Of a stretch of DNA of 64,000 nucleotides, positions 17,774 through 28,017 are shown one piece after another. The position numbers and the translations under genes are program-made. Where the stretch lies: the NCBI GenBank assembly GCA_016185245.1, contig JACPNZ010000018.1:1-64000 (forward strand). The letters are read 5' to 3'. How positions within the stretch are numbered: the first letter of the stretch is position 1; the number at the start of each line of letters is the position of its first letter. The stretch comes from Hyphomicrobiales bacterium (GTDB lineage: Bacteria > Pseudomonadota > Alphaproteobacteria > Rhizobiales > Aestuariivirgaceae). The notes below the pieces were generated by a model. The model was not told the DNA's origin. It saw nothing but the letters and a program-made list of their open reading frames with translations, and ran no database searches.

Positions 17774-18628
17774 ATGGATCCCGTTTCGCAATTTTTCACC
17801 CGCTACAAGATTCCGATCGGGCTGGGGGGCAAGGCCTTCTTCGATTGGGCCCAGGTCACCTTCCGGGTGGTGCTCAATGCCTTCGCCGATGGCCTCACCT
17901 GGGTGCTCGACACCCTGGTCATGGTCGGGTTGTGGCTGCCGCCCATCGTCATCATTGTCGCCATCGCCGGGCTCGCCTGGTATCTGCAGAAATCCTGGAA
18001 GCTCGCCATCGGCGTGCTCCTCGGCCTTCTCTTCATTCTCAACCAGGGCCTGTGGAAGCAGACCGTCGAGACCATCGTGCTGGTGGTCACCGCCGCCGGC
18101 GTTTCCATGGCGATCGGCGTGCCGGTCGGCATCTGGGCGGCGCACAAGCCCAAGGTCTACCGGGTGCTGCTGCCGATCCTCGATCTGATGCAGACCATGC
18201 CGACCTTCGTCTATCTGATCCCGGTCCTGGTGATGTTCGGCCTGGGCGTGGCGCCGGGACTGATCGTCACGGTGATCTTCGCCGCCCCCGCCCCCATCCG
18301 CTTGACCCATCTCGGCATCACCTCGGTGCCCAAGCCGCTGCTCGAGGCGGGCGAGGCCTTCGGCGCCACCAAGCGCCAGTTGTTATGGAAGGTCGAGCTG
18401 CCCTCGGCCATGCCGACCATCATGGCGGGACTGACCCAGTGCATCATGCTGTCGCTCTCCATGGTGGTGATCGCCGCCTTGATCGGCGCCAATGGGCTGG
18501 GCTCGCCGGTGGTGCGGGCTCTCAATTCGCTGCAGATTCCGCTGGGCATCGAGGCAGGCCTGGCGATCGTGGTGCTGGCCATCATGCTCGACCGCATGTG
18601 CCGGGTGGGACAGGGAGCACATCGATGA
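17774..18628 (+). CDS. choW: Choline ABC transporter permease ChoW
   Basis: A 284-residue inner-membrane permease of the glycine betaine/choline (ProW) type. Several hydrophobic helices are evident (LVMVGLWLPPIVIIVAIAGL, TIVLVVTAAGVSMAIGVPVG, YLIPVLVMFGLGVAPGLIVT). The cytoplasmic EAA loop that touches the ATPase is EAGEAFGATKRQLLWKVELP, about residues 195-214. The ATG at 17774 is chosen over an in-frame TTG at 17741. The stop overlaps the choV start (ATGA). Confidence 0.93.
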   Translation: MDPVSQFFTRYKIPIGLGGKAFFDWAQVTFRVVLNAFADGLTWVLDTLVMVGLWLPPIVIIVAIAGLAWYLQKSWKLAIGVLLGLLFILNQGLWKQTVETIVLVVTAAGVSMAIGVPVGIWAAHKPKVYRVLLPILDLMQTMPTFVYLIPVLVMFGLGVAPGLIVTVIFAAPAPIRLTHLGITSVPKPLLEAGEAFGATKRQLLWKVELPSAMPTIMAGLTQCIMLSLSMVVIAALIGANGLGSPVVRALNSLQIPLGIEAGLAIVVLAIMLDRMCRVGQGAHR

Positions 18629-19815
18629 GCGACGCCGTCCTGTTCAAGGCCGTCGACATCATCTTCGGCGAAAACCCGGGAGCCGCGCTGGCGCTCCTCG
18701 ACAAGGGCGCGAGCCGGACCGAAATCCTCGAGAAGACCGGCAATGTGCTGGGCTGCGCCGGGGCCAATTTGACGGTGAAGGAAGGCGAGATCAGCGTGCT
18801 GATGGGGCTTTCGGGCTCGGGCAAGTCGACGCTTTTGCGCGGCGTCAACGGCCTCAACAAGGTGGTGCGCGGAAATATTCTGGTGAAGCACGGCGACAAG
18901 ATGATCGATGTGGTCACCTGCGATGCCGAAACACTCCGCCTGGTGCGCCAGCATGCGGTCGCCATGGTGTTCCAGCAGTTCGCCCTTCTGCCCTGGCGCA
19001 CGGTTGCCGAAAATGTCGGCTTCGGCCTCGAGCTCGCCGGCATGGGCGACGCCGAGCGCGCCGCCAAGGTCGGCAAGCAGTTGAAGCTGGTGGGGCTCGA
19101 CCAGTGGGCCAAGAAGTACGCCCATGAACTGTCGGGCGGCATGCAGCAGCGGGTGGGTCTGGCCCGGGCCTTCGCCACGGAAGCGCCGATCCTGCTCATG
19201 GATGAGCCGTTCTCGGCGCTCGATCCCCTGATCCGCACCAAATTGCAGGACGAGCTCCTGCAGCTGCAGAAGACGCTGCAGAAGACCATCGTCTTCGTCA
19301 GCCACGATCTCGAGGAGGCGCTCAAGATCGGCAATACCATCACCATCATGGAAAGTGGCCGCATTGTGCAGTCGGGTGCGCCCGAGGACATCGTGCTCCG
19401 GCCCGCCAACGACTATGTGCGCGACTTCATCGCCAATGTGAATCCGCTCTCGGTCTTGACCGCGTGGAACGTCATGCGCTCGATCCATGAGTTGGAGAAG
19501 GGGGCCGACGGCTGGGTGTGGCTCGACAAGCGCCATACCACCCGCTTCAAGCTCGACGGCAATCAGAAAGTGGTGGCGGCCGAACGCGACGGCCTTACCG
19601 CCGCATGGGTTCCGTGCAGCGATGTCGAAAAGCCGGTGCCGAAGGAAAGCCGCCCGGCCTATTGGGCCAGGCCCGGCACCACCCTCAAGGTGGTCATGCT
19701 CGCCATGCACAACGCCGATACGGCCCCGGTGGCGCTCTTCGACGACGAGGACCGCTTCGTCGGCGCCATCGGCGTGCGCGACGTGCTCCGCGCCGTGCTC
19801 AAGCGGCCGGAGTGA
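18625..19815 (+). CDS. choV: Choline ABC transporter ATP-binding protein ChoV
   Basis: A 396-residue ABC ATPase of the ProV/OpuAA type. Walker A is LMGLSGSGKST (about residues 57-67), the Q-loop FQQFALLPWR, the signature LSGGMQQR and Walker B ILLMDEPFSALD; the switch His is in VFVSHDLEEA. A C-terminal extension after residue about 270 is related to the CBS-type osmosensing tail of ProV-like ATPases, ending ALFDDEDRFVGAIGVRDVLRAVL. Translation is coupled to choW by an ATGA overlap. Confidence 0.93.
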   Translation: MSDAVLFKAVDIIFGENPGAALALLDKGASRTEILEKTGNVLGCAGANLTVKEGEISVLMGLSGSGKSTLLRGVNGLNKVVRGNILVKHGDKMIDVVTCDAETLRLVRQHAVAMVFQQFALLPWRTVAENVGFGLELAGMGDAERAAKVGKQLKLVGLDQWAKKYAHELSGGMQQRVGLARAFATEAPILLMDEPFSALDPLIRTKLQDELLQLQKTLQKTIVFVSHDLEEALKIGNTITIMESGRIVQSGAPEDIVLRPANDYVRDFIANVNPLSVLTAWNVMRSIHELEKGADGWVWLDKRHTTRFKLDGNQKVVAAERDGLTAAWVPCSDVEKPVPKESRPAYWARPGTTLKVVMLAMHNADTAPVALFDDEDRFVGAIGVRDVLRAVLKRPE

Positions 19816-19821
19816 GGGATT

Positions 19822-20073
19822 TCAGGAAATGATCGTGGGGCCCGGGGCGATCTGGTTGTCGCCGGTGCCGACCGTGCCGGTGAGGGTGTAGGCGGCGGCG
19901 TAGAAGCCGGCGTTTGTTGTCGTAGTCAAACCGATCTCTTGTATTGAGTCGGTTGCGATAGTGGCTGGGCCCACCGACGACCCGGCCAAATCAATACCGG
20001 CACCATATCCCCGATTATAAGAATCCATTGCCAGTATGGCGAGAAAGAGTTCTTTCGAAGCCGATATTGTCAT
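19822..20073 (-). pseudogene. Short hypothetical protein, probably a truncated N-terminal domain
   Basis: An 83-residue ORF beginning MTISASKELFLAILAMDSY. The segment AMDSYNRGYGAGI and NAGFYAAAYTL resemble the start of longer alphaproteobacterial proteins, in which a lipase-like domain follows after this point. Here the frame ends seven bases from the choV stop, so the rest seems lost. The start overlaps the stop of the next ORF (ATGA). The relation to longer proteins is from memory and needs a search. Confidence 0.45.
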
Positions 20074-20408
20074 GGCCGCATCCCTTGAATAAATGATCCA
20101 TCGTTGATCCGATTGAGGAGGTCATCATATTTAAGTTTCATGCCCTTGCCGATGCTGCCTTGCAGCGACGGCGCCCACGGCAGCACACTCTCCACCCGCC
20201 CCTCGGTCACCGGCTCGTCGGTGATTTCGAGGGTGATGGATTTGAGGGCAAAGCCCGGGCCGAAGCTGGCGGCGAGATCGGAGGGCTTCACTTCCCTGAC
20301 GCTGGCCGGGTTGCCGAGATTGCCGAAGGTAACGAGCAATGGATAGAACTCGCGCGGCACGGGCCGCGTCTCGCGGGCGTCCTGGATCGTCTGGAAGACC
20401 GCATCCAC
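20070..20408 (-). pseudogene. Hypothetical protein, possibly missing its N-terminus
   Basis: A 112-residue ORF with a GTG start. I do not recognise it. The frame stays open for at least 35 codons upstream of the GTG without an ATG, GTG or TTG, and that upstream part (around NLGKALPDEKQWDD) reads like normal coding sequence. This suggests that the original start was lost or frameshifted. The sequence is soluble, mixed alpha/beta. With the 83-residue ORF overlapping its end, it looks like the remains of a two-gene unit. Confidence 0.4.
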
Positions 20409-20570
20409 ATCATCCCATTGCTTTTCATCGGGCAGGGCCTTGCCGAGATTCCACGGGGCGTCGGCGGATGCTCTTGGACATCGGGCGATTTCGCCACAGG
20501 AGGATGAAGGCTTGGTTCATCCGGCCGGTTAAGCTGTCCGAAATCCTCCGCCGGCCGAGGGCGGAAGCTC

Positions 20571-20996
20571 TTATCCGCCGCCGAAGGTGTAGACGGCGAA
20601 GAGGGTTGCCAGCAGCGCCGAGACGCCGGCGACGGGGCCGATCTTGGGCAGGCGGGCGGCCACCGCCATGTTGCCCTTGCGCATCTCGGCATAAGTCAGG
20701 TGGATCGCGCCAATGGCCAGAACCAGGGTGACGATGAAGATCGCCTTGACCCAGAAAAGCTGGGGCAGCGCGGCAAAGCCGCCATACTTGCTCGACACCA
20801 TGATCGGGCCGGTCGCCACCAGGAGGGCCACCCCGATGGCCGAGACATTGGCGAAGAGGGGGCCCTGACCTTTGAGCACCTTGGCCTGGTCGGTCGGCAG
20901 GGTGGCCGCCTTGCGCATCAGAATGGCCGAGCCGAAGCCGCCGGTGGCGCCCAGCATCAGCCCGAAAATATGCAGAAAAAGCAGAAGGTTGTTCAT
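20571..20996 (-). CDS. Small integral membrane protein of unknown function
   Basis: A 141-residue protein with four predicted membrane helices: about residues 3-25 (LLLFLHIFGLMLGATGGFG), 50-66 (VSAIGVALLVATGPIMV), 78-98 (LFWVKAIFIVTLVLAIGAIH) and 119-137 (PVAGVSALLATLFAVYTFG). The first helix with His9 resembles the start of CopD/DUF2214-like haem or copper membrane proteins, but no firm family could be assigned. The AGGGGA site before the ATG supports the start. Confidence 0.7.
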   Translation of the reverse strand: MNNLLLFLHIFGLMLGATGGFGSAILMRKAATLPTDQAKVLKGQGPLFANVSAIGVALLVATGPIMVSSKYGGFAALPQLFWVKAIFIVTLVLAIGAIHLTYAEMRKGNMAVAARLPKIGPVAGVSALLATLFAVYTFGGG

Positions 20997-21147
20997 GTTC
21001 GTCCCCTAACCAGCGTCGGTCCCGGGGGTGACTGTAGGGCGCTCCCGGCCGGGTGGCAATGGCCCCGCGGCCGAGCCTGTTCCATAAATGTTCTTGTGGG
21101 CGGGCCAAATCTACGCTAACGTAAGCCCTATCCAATGGGGGCAGGAC

Positions 21148-22680
21148 ATGACAGCGCGGGTGGCGACGGTGGCGTTTCAGGGGATCGAGGCGGTGCCGGT
21201 CGATGTCCAGGCCCAGTTCGTCTCAGGCTACCCGCAGTTCCAGGTGGTGGGCCTGCCCGACAAGGCCATCGCCGAAAGCCGCGAGCGGGTGCGGGCCGCC
21301 CTCCATGCCATTGGCCTGGCGCTTCCGGCCAAGCGCCTGGTGGTCAACCTGTCGCCCGCCGACCTGCCCAAGGAGGGCAGCCACTACGATCTGCCGATCG
21401 CTTTGGCCCTGCTCTCGGCGCTCGCCGTCATACCGGCCGATTTCCTGCAGCGCTACTGGGTGATCGGCGAACTGGCGCTGGACGGCTCGATCCTCGGCGT
21501 GGCCGGCGCCTTGCCCGCGGCGATCGCCGCCAATGGCCGGGACATGGGCCTCATCTGCCCCAAGCCTTCCGGCCCGGAAGCCGCCTGGGCCGGCGAGGCG
21601 GTCGACATCCTGGCGCCTGAGAATCTCGTGCAACTGATCAACCATGTGCGCGGCAGCCAGGTGCTTTCAAAACCGCGGCCGGGGATCGCCGAGGTGCTGC
21701 GCCAGCATCCCGACCTTTCCGAGATCAAGGGCCAAGAAGGGGCGAAGCGGGCTCTCGAGGTGGCGGCCGCCGGCGGCCATCATTTGTTGATGGTAGGGCC
21801 GCCGGGGGCGGGAAAATCAATGCTGGCGCAGCGGCTGCCGTCGATCCTGCCGCCCATGGCCCCCCGCGAAATGCTCGATGTCAGCATGATCGCTTCGCTC
21901 GCCGGCGAGCTCGGCGGCGGCAAGCTCTCCCGGCAGCGGCCATTCCGGGCGCCCCACCATTCGGCCTCGATGCCGGCGCTGGTCGGCGGGGGCTTGCGGG
22001 CAAGACCCGGCGAGATGGCGCTCGCCCACCATGGCGTGCTGTTCCTCGACGAGTTGCCCGAGTTCCAGCCACGCGTCCTCGAAAGCCTGCGCCAGCCGCT
22101 GGAGGCGGGCGAAGTGCAGGTGGCACGGGTCAATTATCACGTAACCTATCCGGCCCGCTTCCAGCTCATCGCCGCCATGAACCCGTGCAAGTGCGGCATG
22201 GCGGGGGAGCCCGGGCATGTCTGCCGCACCGGCCTTCGCTGTGCCGCCGAATACCAGTCGCGCATCTCCGGGCCGCTGCTCGACCGGATGGATATTCAGA
22301 TCGAGCTCGCTGCCGTCAGGGCCGCCGACCTGACGCTCCCGGCGCCCAAGGAGACGAGCCTCGAGGTGGCGACGCGCGTTGCCGCGGCCCGCGACATCCA
22401 GCACCAGCGCTTCGCCGAGCTCGGCATGGCCCAGCTCTCGACAAATGCCGAGGCCGACGGGACGCTGCTCGAAACCATCGCCACGCCGGATGCGGCGGGA
22501 CTCAAGCTCCTGCGCGAGGCGGCCGAGGCGATGAACCTGTCGGCCAGAGGCTATCACCGGGTGCTGCGGGTGGCCCGCACCCTCGCCGATCTCGAAGCCC
22601 GCTCCGACGTCTCGCGGCTCCACATCGCCGAAGCGCTGAGCTACCGCCAGCGCCCCGCCGCCTTCCGCATCGCGGCGTGA
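21148..22680 (+). CDS. comM: YifB/ComM family Mg-chelatase-like AAA ATPase
   Basis: A 510-residue hexameric helicase-like ATPase; in naturally competent species ComM helps integrate imported DNA. The N-terminal ChlI-like domain has GIEAVPVDVQAQFVSGYPQF and NLSPADLPKEGSHYDLPIAL. The AAA domain has Walker A LMVGPPGAGKSMLAQRLPSI (about 221-240), RPFRAPHHSAS and Walker B VLFLDELPEF. The Cys-containing NPCKCGMAGEPGHVC loop is typical. An in-frame start 60 bases upstream exists; ATG MTARVATVAF matches the usual family start. Confidence 0.93.
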   Translation: MTARVATVAFQGIEAVPVDVQAQFVSGYPQFQVVGLPDKAIAESRERVRAALHAIGLALPAKRLVVNLSPADLPKEGSHYDLPIALALLSALAVIPADFLQRYWVIGELALDGSILGVAGALPAAIAANGRDMGLICPKPSGPEAAWAGEAVDILAPENLVQLINHVRGSQVLSKPRPGIAEVLRQHPDLSEIKGQEGAKRALEVAAAGGHHLLMVGPPGAGKSMLAQRLPSILPPMAPREMLDVSMIASLAGELGGGKLSRQRPFRAPHHSASMPALVGGGLRARPGEMALAHHGVLFLDELPEFQPRVLESLRQPLEAGEVQVARVNYHVTYPARFQLIAAMNPCKCGMAGEPGHVCRTGLRCAAEYQSRISGPLLDRMDIQIELAAVRAADLTLPAPKETSLEVATRVAAARDIQHQRFAELGMAQLSTNAEADGTLLETIATPDAAGLKLLREAAEAMNLSARGYHRVLRVARTLADLEARSDVSRLHIAEALSYRQRPAAFRIAA

Positions 22681-22763
22681 AGCGGCGATAAATAAAATTC
22701 GAGCGATCGCCGCAACCTCTCTTTCACCCTATTCCTAGAGCGTAAGTCTTTGGCAAACAGTCC

Positions 22764-24674
22764 ATGGCATTCGGAAGGCTGCAAGGTTCCATGGAACGCA
22801 GCGACCGGATGGCCCAGCACGACAGCAACAGGACGGCAAGCTCCGCCGAAGAAAGCGAATTATGCCAGGCGCTGCACGCCCTCGGCCGGCCGGAGCTCGG
22901 CTTCGGCACAATCGTCGCCGGAGCCTCGCTGGCGATTCTCTTGAGCAGTCTCAGCGTGCTGCTGGCGCTTTCGCCCGATACCTCGCAGCCCATCGTGGTG
23001 CTGTCGCTCGCCGGCGTGATCCTGGCGCTCGCCGTGACGGGGGGCGAATTCTTCTGGCGGCGCGGCACCAGGCGGCGGATGACGGCGCTGACCACCGCCA
23101 TCGCCGCCCTGCAGAAGGCTCGCCGCGACGCCGAGACCTCGAACCGCGCCAAGTCGCGGTTCCTCGCCACCACCAGCCACGAGATCCGCACCCCGATGAA
23201 CGGGGTGATCGGCATGATCGGGCTCTTGCTCGACACGCCCCTTAACCCCGAGCAGCGCAACTATGCCAGGACGGCGGAGGCCTCGGCGCGGGCTCTTCTA
23301 TCGATCGTCGACGAGCTTCTCGACACCAGCAAGGCCGAGCAGCAGCACCCGGAGACGACGGCTGCTCCCTTCGACATCGTGGCCCTGGTCGAGGGCGTCA
23401 CCGAACTCCTGGCGCCGCGCGCCCATGCCAAGCATATCGGCATTTCCTGCCATGTGGCACTCGCCGTGCCGCCGCTGCTGGTGGGCGATGCCCAGAGGCT
23501 GCGCCAGATCCTTTTCAACCTCATCGGCAATGCCATCAAGTTCACCGAAAAGGGCGGCGTCATGCTGGCGGTTTCGGGCGGCGGCGCGGAACGCCTGCGG
23601 ATCACCGTCACCGACACCGGCATCGGCATGTCGGCCGAGGAGGCGGCGCGGGTCTTCGACGAATATGTGCAGGCCAATGCCGATACCCGCCGGATGTTCG
23701 GCGGCACCGGTCTCGGACTCACCATTTCGCGCCAGCTGGCCGAGGCTTTGGGGGGAACGATTTCGGTCGAAAGCCGCCCGGGCGAAGGAACTCGGTTCAC
23801 CGTGCTCCTGCCGATGCCGGCAGCCGCCGGCGAGGTGACGCCGCCGCCGCAACTTGCCGGCCGACACTATCTCCTGGCCATCGACGACCAGCCGACCGCG
23901 GCGCATCTGGCACTCACGCTAACCGAACTGGGCGCTCAGGTTCGCCGCCTCGATGACGCCGTGCAGCTCGCGGCCGTTCTCCGCCAGGGCGGCGGCGAGG
24001 AGGTTTTCGACCTGATCGCCGACACCTGCCATGCCGAGGCGCTGCGGCGCTGGGCGAGCGCGCCGCGCGCCACCGCCGGACCGCGCCGCATCTTCGTCAT
24101 TATGCGAGCCGAGGAACGCCAGCAGCACAAGGATCTGCTGGGGCCGCCCTTTGCCGGCTATCTGTTGAAACCGTTCCGGCGGGCGAGCCTCATCCGCCAT
24201 CTGGCCGGCAGCGAAACCGCCGCACTCGATGCGGCGGTCGCCGATCTGCGCGGCCTGCACAATCGCGGCCTGAAGCCCGTGGGCCTCAGGGTGCTGCTGG
24301 CCGAGGACAATCCGGTCAATGCGCTCTTGGCCCGCACCATGCTGGAGAAGGCCGGCTGCAGCGTTGCCCATGCCGGCAATGGCCGCCAAGCCCTGGCGCT
24401 GCTCGCCGCCGGCCCGGCCCCCGACATGATCATCATGGATATCGAGATGCCGGAGCTCAACGGCCTCGATGCCACAAGGCGCATTCGCGAAGCCGAACGG
24501 GCCTCGCCTACGGCCAAGCGCATCCCGATCCTGGCGCTCACCGCCAATTCGCGCCGCGAAGACCACGAGGAATGCCTCGCCGCCGGCATGGACGGCCATC
24601 TCTCCAAGCCCTTCGACCGTCAGGACCTCGACGAGGCCATGGCCAAGCTGGCGCAGCGGCGCCCGGCGGCCTGA
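22764..24674 (+). CDS. Hybrid sensor histidine kinase with one active and one degenerate receiver
   Basis: A 636-residue membrane kinase. Two helices lie near residues 47-95 ([38 protein letters not shown]). The H-box is [20 protein letters not shown], the ATPase shows [16 protein letters not shown] and [19 protein letters not shown]. The first receiver-like domain (about 373-485) has [12 protein letters not shown] but no normal phospho-acceptor position, so it is probably inactive. The C-terminal receiver has [29 protein letters not shown] (acceptor Asp), LALTAN and SKPF. ATGs at 22764, 22791 and 22809 are possible starts. It precedes the OlsB-like gene, but the signal it senses is unknown. 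Confidence 0.88.
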   Translation: MAFGRLQGSMERSDRMAQHDSNRTASSAEESELCQALHALGRPELGFGTIVAGASLAILLSSLSVLLALSPDTSQPIVVLSLAGVILALAVTGGEFFWRRGTRRRMTALTTAIAALQKARRDAETSNRAKSRFLATTSHEIRTPMNGVIGMIGLLLDTPLNPEQRNYARTAEASARALLSIVDELLDTSKAEQQHPETTAAPFDIVALVEGVTELLAPRAHAKHIGISCHVALAVPPLLVGDAQRLRQILFNLIGNAIKFTEKGGVMLAVSGGGAERLRITVTDTGIGMSAEEAARVFDEYVQANADTRRMFGGTGLGLTISRQLAEALGGTISVESRPGEGTRFTVLLPMPAAAGEVTPPPQLAGRHYLLAIDDQPTAAHLALTLTELGAQVRRLDDAVQLAAVLRQGGGEEVFDLIADTCHAEALRRWASAPRATAGPRRIFVIMRAEERQQHKDLLGPPFAGYLLKPFRRASLIRHLAGSETAALDAAVADLRGLHNRGLKPVGLRVLLAEDNPVNALLARTMLEKAGCSVAHAGNGRQALALLAAGPAPDMIIMDIEMPELNGLDATRRIREAERASPTAKRIPILALTANSRREDHEECLAAGMDGHLSKPFDRQDLDEAMAKLAQRRPAA

Positions 24675-24738
24675 ACTCCGGCTGGCTTTCGCAACCCGGT
24701 GCTCTGTGGCACAAGGGCGGCAAAGGGAGCATCGAAGC

Positions 24739-25551
24739 GTGGCGCAACGACCGGCCATCCGGGCCAGCAAGGGAGAGCTCAACCTGCGGCTGGCCGCGGG
24801 GGCGGACGAGGTCGAAGCCTGCCAGAAGCTGCGCTACCGGGTGTTCTACGAGGAACTGGCGGCCCAACCCGACGCGGCCGCCGCCACGACGCGCATCGAT
24901 GCCGACCGTTTCGATGCGATCTGCGATCATCTGGTGGTAGTGCGGCAGGGGCGATCGGAGGCCGCCGATCCGCTATTGCTTGCCGACGGCGAACTGGTCG
25001 GCACCTATCGCCTGCTGCGCCAGGCGGTGGCGGAGCGCCACGGCGGCTTCTACACCCAAGGCGAATTCGACGTGGCGCCGATGATCGCCCGCCATCCGGG
25101 TCTGCGCTTCCTCGAGCTCGGCCGCTCCTGCGTGCTGAAACCCTATCGCACGAGGCCGGTGGTCGAACTCCTGTGGCAGGGCATCTGGAACTATGTGCGG
25201 GCCCACCGGCTCGACGTGATGTTCGGCTGCGCCAGTCTGGAAGGCACCGACCCCGAGGCCCACGGCGAGGCGCTGACGTTTCTGGCCAAGGCGAGACCGG
25301 CGCCGGCGGAATGGCGGGTAAGCGCCTTGCCCGAGAGGGCCATCGCCATGCGGCGGCGCGGTTCGATCGACGAACGCCGGGCGCTCCGGGCCCTGCCGCC
25401 CCTGGTCAAGGGCTATCTGCGGCTCGGCTGCTATTTCGGCGAGGAGGCGGTGATCGACCGCCAGTTCAACACCATCGACATCCTGATCATCCTGCCGGTG
25501 GCAGCGATCGATGCCCGCTATTTCGGCCATTTCGGCCAGCCGAACGAGTGA
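24739..25551 (+). CDS. olsB: GNAT-type acyltransferase, OlsB-like (ornithine lipid synthesis)
   Basis: A 270-residue acyl-ACP-dependent N-acyltransferase. OlsB transfers a 3-hydroxy fatty acid from ACP to ornithine, the first step to ornithine membrane lipids. Family marks are LRYRVFYEELAAQPD, DAICDHLVVV, LVGTYRLLRQ, GLRFLELGRSCVLKPYR, WNYVRAHRLDVMFGCASLEG, and the C-terminal VKGYLRLGCYFGEEAVID. The start is a GTG with AGGGAG about ten bases upstream. No olsA is adjacent. A broader hemolysin-type acyltransferase role is the main alternative. Confidence 0.75.
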   Translation: MAQRPAIRASKGELNLRLAAGADEVEACQKLRYRVFYEELAAQPDAAAATTRIDADRFDAICDHLVVVRQGRSEAADPLLLADGELVGTYRLLRQAVAERHGGFYTQGEFDVAPMIARHPGLRFLELGRSCVLKPYRTRPVVELLWQGIWNYVRAHRLDVMFGCASLEGTDPEAHGEALTFLAKARPAPAEWRVSALPERAIAMRRRGSIDERRALRALPPLVKGYLRLGCYFGEEAVIDRQFNTIDILIILPVAAIDARYFGHFGQPNE

Positions 25552-25555
25552 TGTT

Positions 25556-27817
25556 CTACCGGTTGATGTCGTAGGCGGCGATCGCCGCCAGGTTGACGAT
25601 GTCGGTGGCGGTGGCCGACATGGAGGCGATCTGCACCGGCTTGTCGAAGCCGGTCAGCAAGGGCCCGACCACGGTGATGCCGCCCAATTGCTGCAGCATC
25701 TTGGTGGAGATCGAGGCCGAATGGGCCGCCGGCATCACCAGCACATTGGCGGGACCGGTTAGCCGGCAGAAGGGATAAAGCGCCATGGCTTCGCGCGACA
25801 AGGCGACATCGGCGCCCATTTCGCCGTCGTACTCGAAATCGACCTTGCGCCAGTCGAGCACGGCGACGGCGTTCCGCACATATTCCGAACGCTCGCCGCG
25901 CGGATAGCCGAAGGTCGAATAGGAGAGAAGGGCAAGGCGCGGCTCGTAGCCGAAGCGGCGCGCCACACCGGCCGCCTCCATGGCGATGTCGGCCAACTCC
26001 TCGGCCGAGGGCAGTTCGTGGATCGAGGTGTCGGCGATGAACACGGTGCGGCCGCGGACGAGCGCCATGGAGACGCCGATCGGCCGGTGGCCGGGGCGGT
26101 GGTCGATGGCGCGCCTGACATTGTCGAGGGCCACCGAGAAATTGCGGGTGAGCCCGGTCACCAAAGCATCGGCATCGCCCAAGGCCACCATGCAGGCGGC
26201 GAAGATGTTGCGGTCCTGGTTGGCCATGCGCTGGCAGTCGCGCAACAGGAAGCCGTTACGCTGCAGGCGCTCGTAGAGATAGTTGGCATAGTCGACATTG
26301 CGGTCGGTGAGCCGGGCGTTGCTGATCTCGACGTTCTCGTTGAGCTCGAGGCCGTTGGCTTCCAGGGTCTTGGCGATCTCGGCCTCGCGGCCGATCAGGA
26401 TGGCGCGGCCGAGGCCCGCCGCGGCGAAACTGTTGGCGGCGCGGATCATGCGGTCTTCCTCGCCCTCGGCAAAGACCACGCGCTTCGGCGACACCCGCAC
26501 CTTCTCGAAGACGCTCTGCAATGTGCCGGCGATCGGATCGAGCCGGGCCGAGAGCGTGGCGGCATAGGCCTCAAGATCGGCGATGTGGCGGCGGGCCACA
26601 CCCGATTCCATCGCTGCCTTGGCGACCGCCACGGGGATTTTCGAGATAAGGCGCGGATCGAAGGGCACCGGGATCAGATAGTCGCGGCCGAAGGTGAGAC
26701 GCGAACCGTGATAGGCGGCGGCGACCTCGTCGGGCACGTCCTCGCGGGCCAGCTCGGCCAGGGCGTAGGCGGCGGCGATCTTCATCTCGTCGTTGATGGT
26801 GCGGGCGCGCACGTCGAGGGCGCCGCGGAAGATATAGGGAAAGCCCAGGATGTTGTTGACCTGGTTGGGATAGTCGGAGCGGCCGGTCGCCATGATGGCG
26901 TCGGAACGGACGGTTGCCACCTCCTCGGGGGTGATCTCCGGATCGGGATTGGCCATGGCGAAGATGATCGGATTGGCCGCCATGCTCTTGACCATGGCGG
27001 GGGTCAAGGCACCGGCCACCGACAGGCCGAAGAACACATCGGCCCCGACCATGGCATCGGCGAGGGAGCGCGCCTTGGTGGCAACCGCATGGGCCGACTT
27101 CCACTGGTTCATGCCCTCGGCCCGGCCCTTGTAAACCACACCCTTGCTATCGGCGAGGATGACGTTGTCATTGGGAACGCCCAGCGACTTCACCAGCTCG
27201 ACGCAGGCAATCGCCGCCGCCCCCGCCCCATTGCAGACGATCTTGCAGGTCTTGAGATCGCGGCCGGTGAGCTGGAGGGCGTTGATCAGGCCGGCGGTGG
27301 CGATGATGGCGGTGCCGTGCTGGTCGTCGTGAAAGACCGGAATGTCCATTAGCTCGCGCAGGCGCTGCTCGATGATGAAGCAGTCGGGCGCCTTGATGTC
27401 CTCGAGATTGATGCCGCCGAAGGTGGGTCCCAGATAGCGTACCGCGCCGACGAACTGGTCGACGTCCCTGGTATCGACCTCGAGGTCGATCGCATCGACG
27501 TCGGCGAAGCGCTTGAACAGCACCGCCTTGCCTTCCATCACCGGTTTCGAGGCCAGCGCCCCCAGGTCGCCCAACCCCAGGATGGCGGTGCCGTTGGAAA
27601 TGACGGCGACCAGGTTGCCCTTGGCGGTGTAATCATAGGCGGTATCGGGATTTTCGGCGATTTTGCGCACCGGCACGGCGACGCCCGGGCTGTAGGCCAG
27701 CGACAGGTCGCGCTGGGTGGCCATCGGCTTGGTCGGCGTGATCTCCAGCTTGCCGGGCTTGCCCAGCTGGTGGAAGGCAAGGGCCTCCTCGTCGGTGATG
27801 GTCGGCCGCTTGCTCAT
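25556..27817 (-). CDS. maeB: NADP-dependent malic enzyme with C-terminal phosphotransacetylase-like domain
   Basis: A 753-residue MaeB-type enzyme, converting malate to pyruvate and CO2 with NADPH. The malic domain (about 1-430) has [36 protein letters not shown], the Rossmann part [20 protein letters not shown] and [14 protein letters not shown]. The second half (about 440-753) resembles phosphotransacetylase ([22 protein letters not shown]-like [26 protein letters not shown]) but in this fusion it is regulatory, binding acetyl-CoA. Supplies NADPH and acetyl-CoA precursors, for instance for PHA. It is convergent with olsB, the stops being four bases apart. Confidence 0.95.
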   Translation of the reverse strand: MSKRPTITDEEALAFHQLGKPGKLEITPTKPMATQRDLSLAYSPGVAVPVRKIAENPDTAYDYTAKGNLVAVISNGTAILGLGDLGALASKPVMEGKAVLFKRFADVDAIDLEVDTRDVDQFVGAVRYLGPTFGGINLEDIKAPDCFIIEQRLRELMDIPVFHDDQHGTAIIATAGLINALQLTGRDLKTCKIVCNGAGAAAIACVELVKSLGVPNDNVILADSKGVVYKGRAEGMNQWKSAHAVATKARSLADAMVGADVFFGLSVAGALTPAMVKSMAANPIIFAMANPDPEITPEEVATVRSDAIMATGRSDYPNQVNNILGFPYIFRGALDVRARTINDEMKIAAAYALAELAREDVPDEVAAAYHGSRLTFGRDYLIPVPFDPRLISKIPVAVAKAAMESGVARRHIADLEAYAATLSARLDPIAGTLQSVFEKVRVSPKRVVFAEGEEDRMIRAANSFAAAGLGRAILIGREAEIAKTLEANGLELNENVEISNARLTDRNVDYANYLYERLQRNGFLLRDCQRMANQDRNIFAACMVALGDADALVTGLTRNFSVALDNVRRAIDHRPGHRPIGVSMALVRGRTVFIADTSIHELPSAEELADIAMEAAGVARRFGYEPRLALLSYSTFGYPRGERSEYVRNAVAVLDWRKVDFEYDGEMGADVALSREAMALYPFCRLTGPANVLVMPAAHSASISTKMLQQLGGITVVGPLLTGFDKPVQIASMSATATDIVNLAAIAAYDINR

Positions 27818-27908
27818 GGAGTGCCACGCCTGCCTTGTCGTTTCCCTGAACCTGCCAGACTAGAGGGATGGCCGCCCCGGCTCAAGCCTCGCAAAGCCGC
27901 TTGTGAGT

Positions 27909-27923
27909 TTACCGGCGATTCCT
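27909..27923 (+). repeat. Left boundary sequence of the island (imperfect direct repeat)
   Basis: TTACCGGCGATTCCT here and TTACCGATTCCT at 31028-31039 are direct repeats differing by a three-base GGC insertion. They bracket the AT-richer block between maeB and mutS. This may mark an insertion target duplication, or be chance. Confidence 0.35.
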
Positions 27924-27938
27924 AGGTAGTGACGCAGT

Positions 27939-27968
27939 TTGAAAATTACCTGTCTTACAGACTATCGA
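27939..27968 (+). promoter_or_regulatory. Possible promoter of the small-ORF pair
   Basis: TTGAAA (27939-27944), 18 bases, then TATCGA (27963-27968) resembles a sigma-70 promoter and would start a transcript about 43 bases upstream of the 36-codon ORF. It is the first AT-rich stretch inside the island. Confidence 0.4.
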
Positions 27969-28017
27969 ACTGGGCCTCGGTTTCCTATATGCTTGCCCGA
28001 AGGCGTAGGGGGCCATA

